Assembly: GCF_001294575.1 (NCBI RefSeq)
Contig: NZ_CP012676.1
Span: 744,001-808,000 of the forward strand
Length of the DNA stretch: 64,000 nt
Source of the DNA: Pseudomonas versuta
GTDB taxonomy: Bacteria; Pseudomonadota; Gammaproteobacteria; Pseudomonadales; Pseudomonadaceae
Direction of reading: 5' to 3'
The notes under the pieces are model-generated. The model ran no database searches. It was not told the DNA's origin and was given only the letters and a program-made list of their open reading frames with translations. How positions within the stretch are numbered: the stretch's first letter is position 1; each line of letters opens with the position of its first letter. Shown here in pieces: positions 62,567 through 64,000 of the stretch. Both the position numbers and the translations under genes were made by a program.

Positions 62567-63040
62567 TTAACCCAGGCGGATATTCAAGCTTTGCCCATGA
62601 CCGGTGCGTGCCGCGCCAATCAACTGTTGGCGGGCAGCGGTATTCAGCGGGTTGATCCAGCTGACTACCGTGTGGCTTCGGCCCAGGCGCAGGGCTTCGC
62701 AGGTGAGTTGCAGCGTGCTTTTATTACCGTTTGGCTGCAGCAGCAAAATACGTTCGCGGTTCAGGCCCGCATCGCGTAACCAGCTTTGAGTCAGGCTGGC
62801 GGGTGGTGCAATCAGTGTCAGCCAGCGGTCGTCCGGTTGTTCGCTCAGTTCGCGCAGCATGGGAGCAAGCAGGTTCAGGCAGTTTCCGGCGGCACCGCGC
62901 AGCGACAATTCACTGAATACTTCAGGTTCGGCGCTCCAGGGTGAATCGAGCACGTCTTTGATCACAGGGGTCATTGGTTTTGCCATGAACGCCTCGAACA
63001 GAGTGAGTTGTGCTGGCAGCGGTGTTTGGGGGAACTGCAT
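62567..63040 (-). CDS. sulA: SOS cell division inhibitor SulA
   Basis: 157 residues from ATG 63040 with a perfect AGGAGG. The fold is RecA/SulA-like: ELSLRGAAGNCLNLLAPML, RWLTLIAPPASLTQSWLRDAGLN, RILLLQPNGNKSTLQLTCEALRLGRSHTVVSWI. SulA blocks FtsZ polymerisation during DNA damage. It lies 10 bases after lexA on the same strand, so it is under the two SOS boxes of lexA, as known for Pseudomonas. Confidence 0.94.
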   Translation of the reverse strand: MQFPQTPLPAQLTLFEAFMAKPMTPVIKDVLDSPWSAEPEVFSELSLRGAAGNCLNLLAPMLRELSEQPDDRWLTLIAPPASLTQSWLRDAGLNRERILLLQPNGNKSTLQLTCEALRLGRSHTVVSWINPLNTAARQQLIGAARTGHGQSLNIRLG

Positions 63041-63050
63041 GAAGCCTCCT

Positions 63051-63659
63051 TTAGCGGCGAATGACGCCGACACTCAAGCCTTCAATGACCAGTTCCTGGT
63101 CCTTGAGGTTGACTTCAATCGGTGCGAAGTCAGGGTTCTCGGCGATTAGCCAGACCTTGTTACCTTCACGCTTGAAGCGTTTTACAGTCACTTCGTCGTC
63201 AATACGGGCCACGACTATCTGGCCGTTACGGGCTTCGCGACAGGTATGAACGGCAAGCAGGTCACCATCGAAGATGCCGACGTCTTTCATGCTCATGCCT
63301 TGTACCCGAAGCAGGTAGTCGGCGCGCGGATGGAAGAAGGTCGGGTTGATGTTGCATGACTCTTCGACATGCTCCTGCGCCAGGATCGGGGCGCCGGCAG
63401 CAACCCGGCCGATGATGGGCAGGGTGGATTCGTCGGACTTGGCTTCGAAACCGGGGATGCGAATGCCGCGTGATGCTCCTGGAGTCATCTCGATGGCACC
63501 CTTGCGGGCAAGGGCCTTGAGATGCTCTTCGGCGGCGTTCGGTGATTTGAAGCCCAGCTCCTGTGCGATCTCGGCACGGGTGGGCGGGTATCCGTTGTCA
63601 TCCAGGCATCGCTTGATGAAAGCCAGGATCTCAGCTTGGCGTGGCGTCAGTTTTAGCAT
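63051..63659 (-). CDS. lexA: SOS repressor LexA
   Basis: 202 residues. Winged helix-turn-helix (1-70; [42 protein letters not shown]), self-cleavage site Ala88-Gly89 (VAAGAP), and the serine peptidase S24 domain with Ser123 (GMSMKDVGI) and Lys160 (DEVTVKRFK). RecA-stimulated cleavage frees SOS genes. First gene of the lexA-sulA operon, with two SOS boxes before it. Confidence 0.97.
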   Translation of the reverse strand: MLKLTPRQAEILAFIKRCLDDNGYPPTRAEIAQELGFKSPNAAEEHLKALARKGAIEMTPGASRGIRIPGFEAKSDESTLPIIGRVAAGAPILAQEHVEESCNINPTFFHPRADYLLRVQGMSMKDVGIFDGDLLAVHTCREARNGQIVVARIDDEVTVKRFKREGNKVWLIAENPDFAPIEVNLKDQELVIEGLSVGVIRR

Positions 63660-63669
63660 GTTGATCGCT

Positions 63670-63704
63670 CTGTCTTTTTATACAGTGACTGGGATTATAT
63701 ACAG
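63670..63704 (-). promoter_or_regulatory. Two SOS (LexA) boxes upstream of lexA
   Basis: CTGTCTTTTTATACAG (63670-63685) and CTGGGATTATATACAG (63689-63704) both match CTG-N10-CAG, and the first also matches CTGT-N8-ACAG. They are 19 bases apart and start 11 bases from the lexA ATG. This is the arrangement expected for tight auto-repression. Confidence 0.93.
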
Positions 63705-63846
63705 TGATAGCTGATTGGCAATCACCCATTTCCAGGAGTCCGCCGGACGGTCGCCTGGGGCGTTGCGCACTTTATCAGCTGCGACCTTGCGGGCCGAGGC
63801 TGTGATTAAATGCAAAACTGCACGGTCGCAATGTGAATACGCCACC

Positions 63847-63877
63847 TTGACTTTTTATAAGCTGAAACGTATGTTTC
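63847..63877 (+). promoter_or_regulatory. psrA promoter with overlapping PsrA operator
   Basis: TTGACT (63847-63852) and TATGTT (63870-63875) are 17 bases apart. GAAAC-GTAT-GTTTC (63864-63877) is an exact match to the PsrA motif and covers the -10, so PsrA would block its own promoter. Confidence 0.85.
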
Positions 63878-63913
63878 AAACAACTGTTTAAATGTTTGTC
63901 AGGCGGAGTAGCC

Positions 63914-64000
63914 ATGGCCCAGTCGGAAACCGTTGAACGTATCCTTGATGCTGCCGAGCAGCTGTTCGCGGAAAAAGGGTTTGCCGAAACCTCATTGCGG
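63914..64000 (+). CDS. psrA: TetR-family regulator PsrA, 3' end outside window
   Basis: Only 29 residues are inside the window: they begin MAQSETVERILDAAEQLFAE and continue KGFAETSLR, the first helices of a TetR DNA-binding domain and the known start of PsrA. GGAG precedes the ATG. PsrA senses long-chain fatty acids and controls fadBA and rpoS. Its place, divergent from lexA, agrees with other Pseudomonas genomes. Confidence 0.92.
   Translation, partial: MAQSETVERILDAAEQLFAEKGFAETSLR

Overview
The window is a chromosomal stretch of a Pseudomonas species. The evidence is a LexA-SulA pair divergent from psrA, EarP next to an elongation factor P with arginine at position 32, a RocS/RocA-type sensor system, a SagS-like hybrid kinase, a type II DAHP synthase, DUF1652 and DUF1127 proteins, and several families of REP-like inverted repeats. 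From recalled gene order (no search was run), two blocks that are separate in P. aeruginosa PAO1 appear here: one like PA2824-PA2852 (about 11-27 kb) and one like PA3006-PA3045 (about 31-64 kb). Gene content fits a fluorescens-group species better than P. aeruginosa; the species is not determined.

Layout. 0-1.5 kb: 5'-truncated isochorismatase-family hydrolase and a LysR regulator. 1.8-5.4 kb: an AT-rich four-gene cassette (acyl-CoA-dehydrogenase-like protein, MoaD/ThiS-like sulfur carrier ending in Gly-Gly, possible hotdog-fold protein, MoeZ-type E1 with rhodanese domain) that looks acquired and is the best candidate for an undescribed system. 5.7-10.3 kb: small stress or membrane proteins and an MFS exporter. 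10.4-12.8 kb: GreA/B-like factor, earP and efp. 12.9-21.9 kb: TauE/SafE permease, LysR regulator, DUF1127 protein, DAHP synthase, spermidine-synthase-like protein, DeaD helicase, ring-cleavage dioxygenase, Tpm and HtpX. 22.2-28.4 kb: AlaA, MsrB, glutathione peroxidase, SagS-like kinase, DUF815 ATPase and MsrC.

28.4-35.7 kb: a compact RocA2-RocS2-HD-GYP run on the minus strand, suggesting that a BvgS-like phosphorelay is linked to c-di-GMP turnover. 36.1-38.6 kb: dGTPase and a yqjD-yqjE-yqjK-like operon. 38.7-40.5 kb: a CPA2 cation/proton antiporter gene broken by a single-base frameshift. 40.7-44.7 kb: glutaredoxin-like protein, pseudouridine synthase, small lipoprotein and a molybdenum cofactor group (mobA divergent from moaB-moeA). 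44.8-53.9 kb: GDP-mannose synthesis enzyme, YegS lipid kinase, CheV, MOSC protein, Slt transglycosylase, Uup ABC-F ATPase and a universal stress protein. 54-64 kb: fadBA, topA, small conserved genes, sulA-lexA and the start of psrA.

Regulatory logic is visible at the right end. psrA carries a near-ideal PsrA operator over its own -10, the fadB upstream region has two abutting degenerate copies of the same motif, and lexA-sulA has two SOS boxes. No tRNA, rRNA, CRISPR array, transposase or prophage gene was seen.
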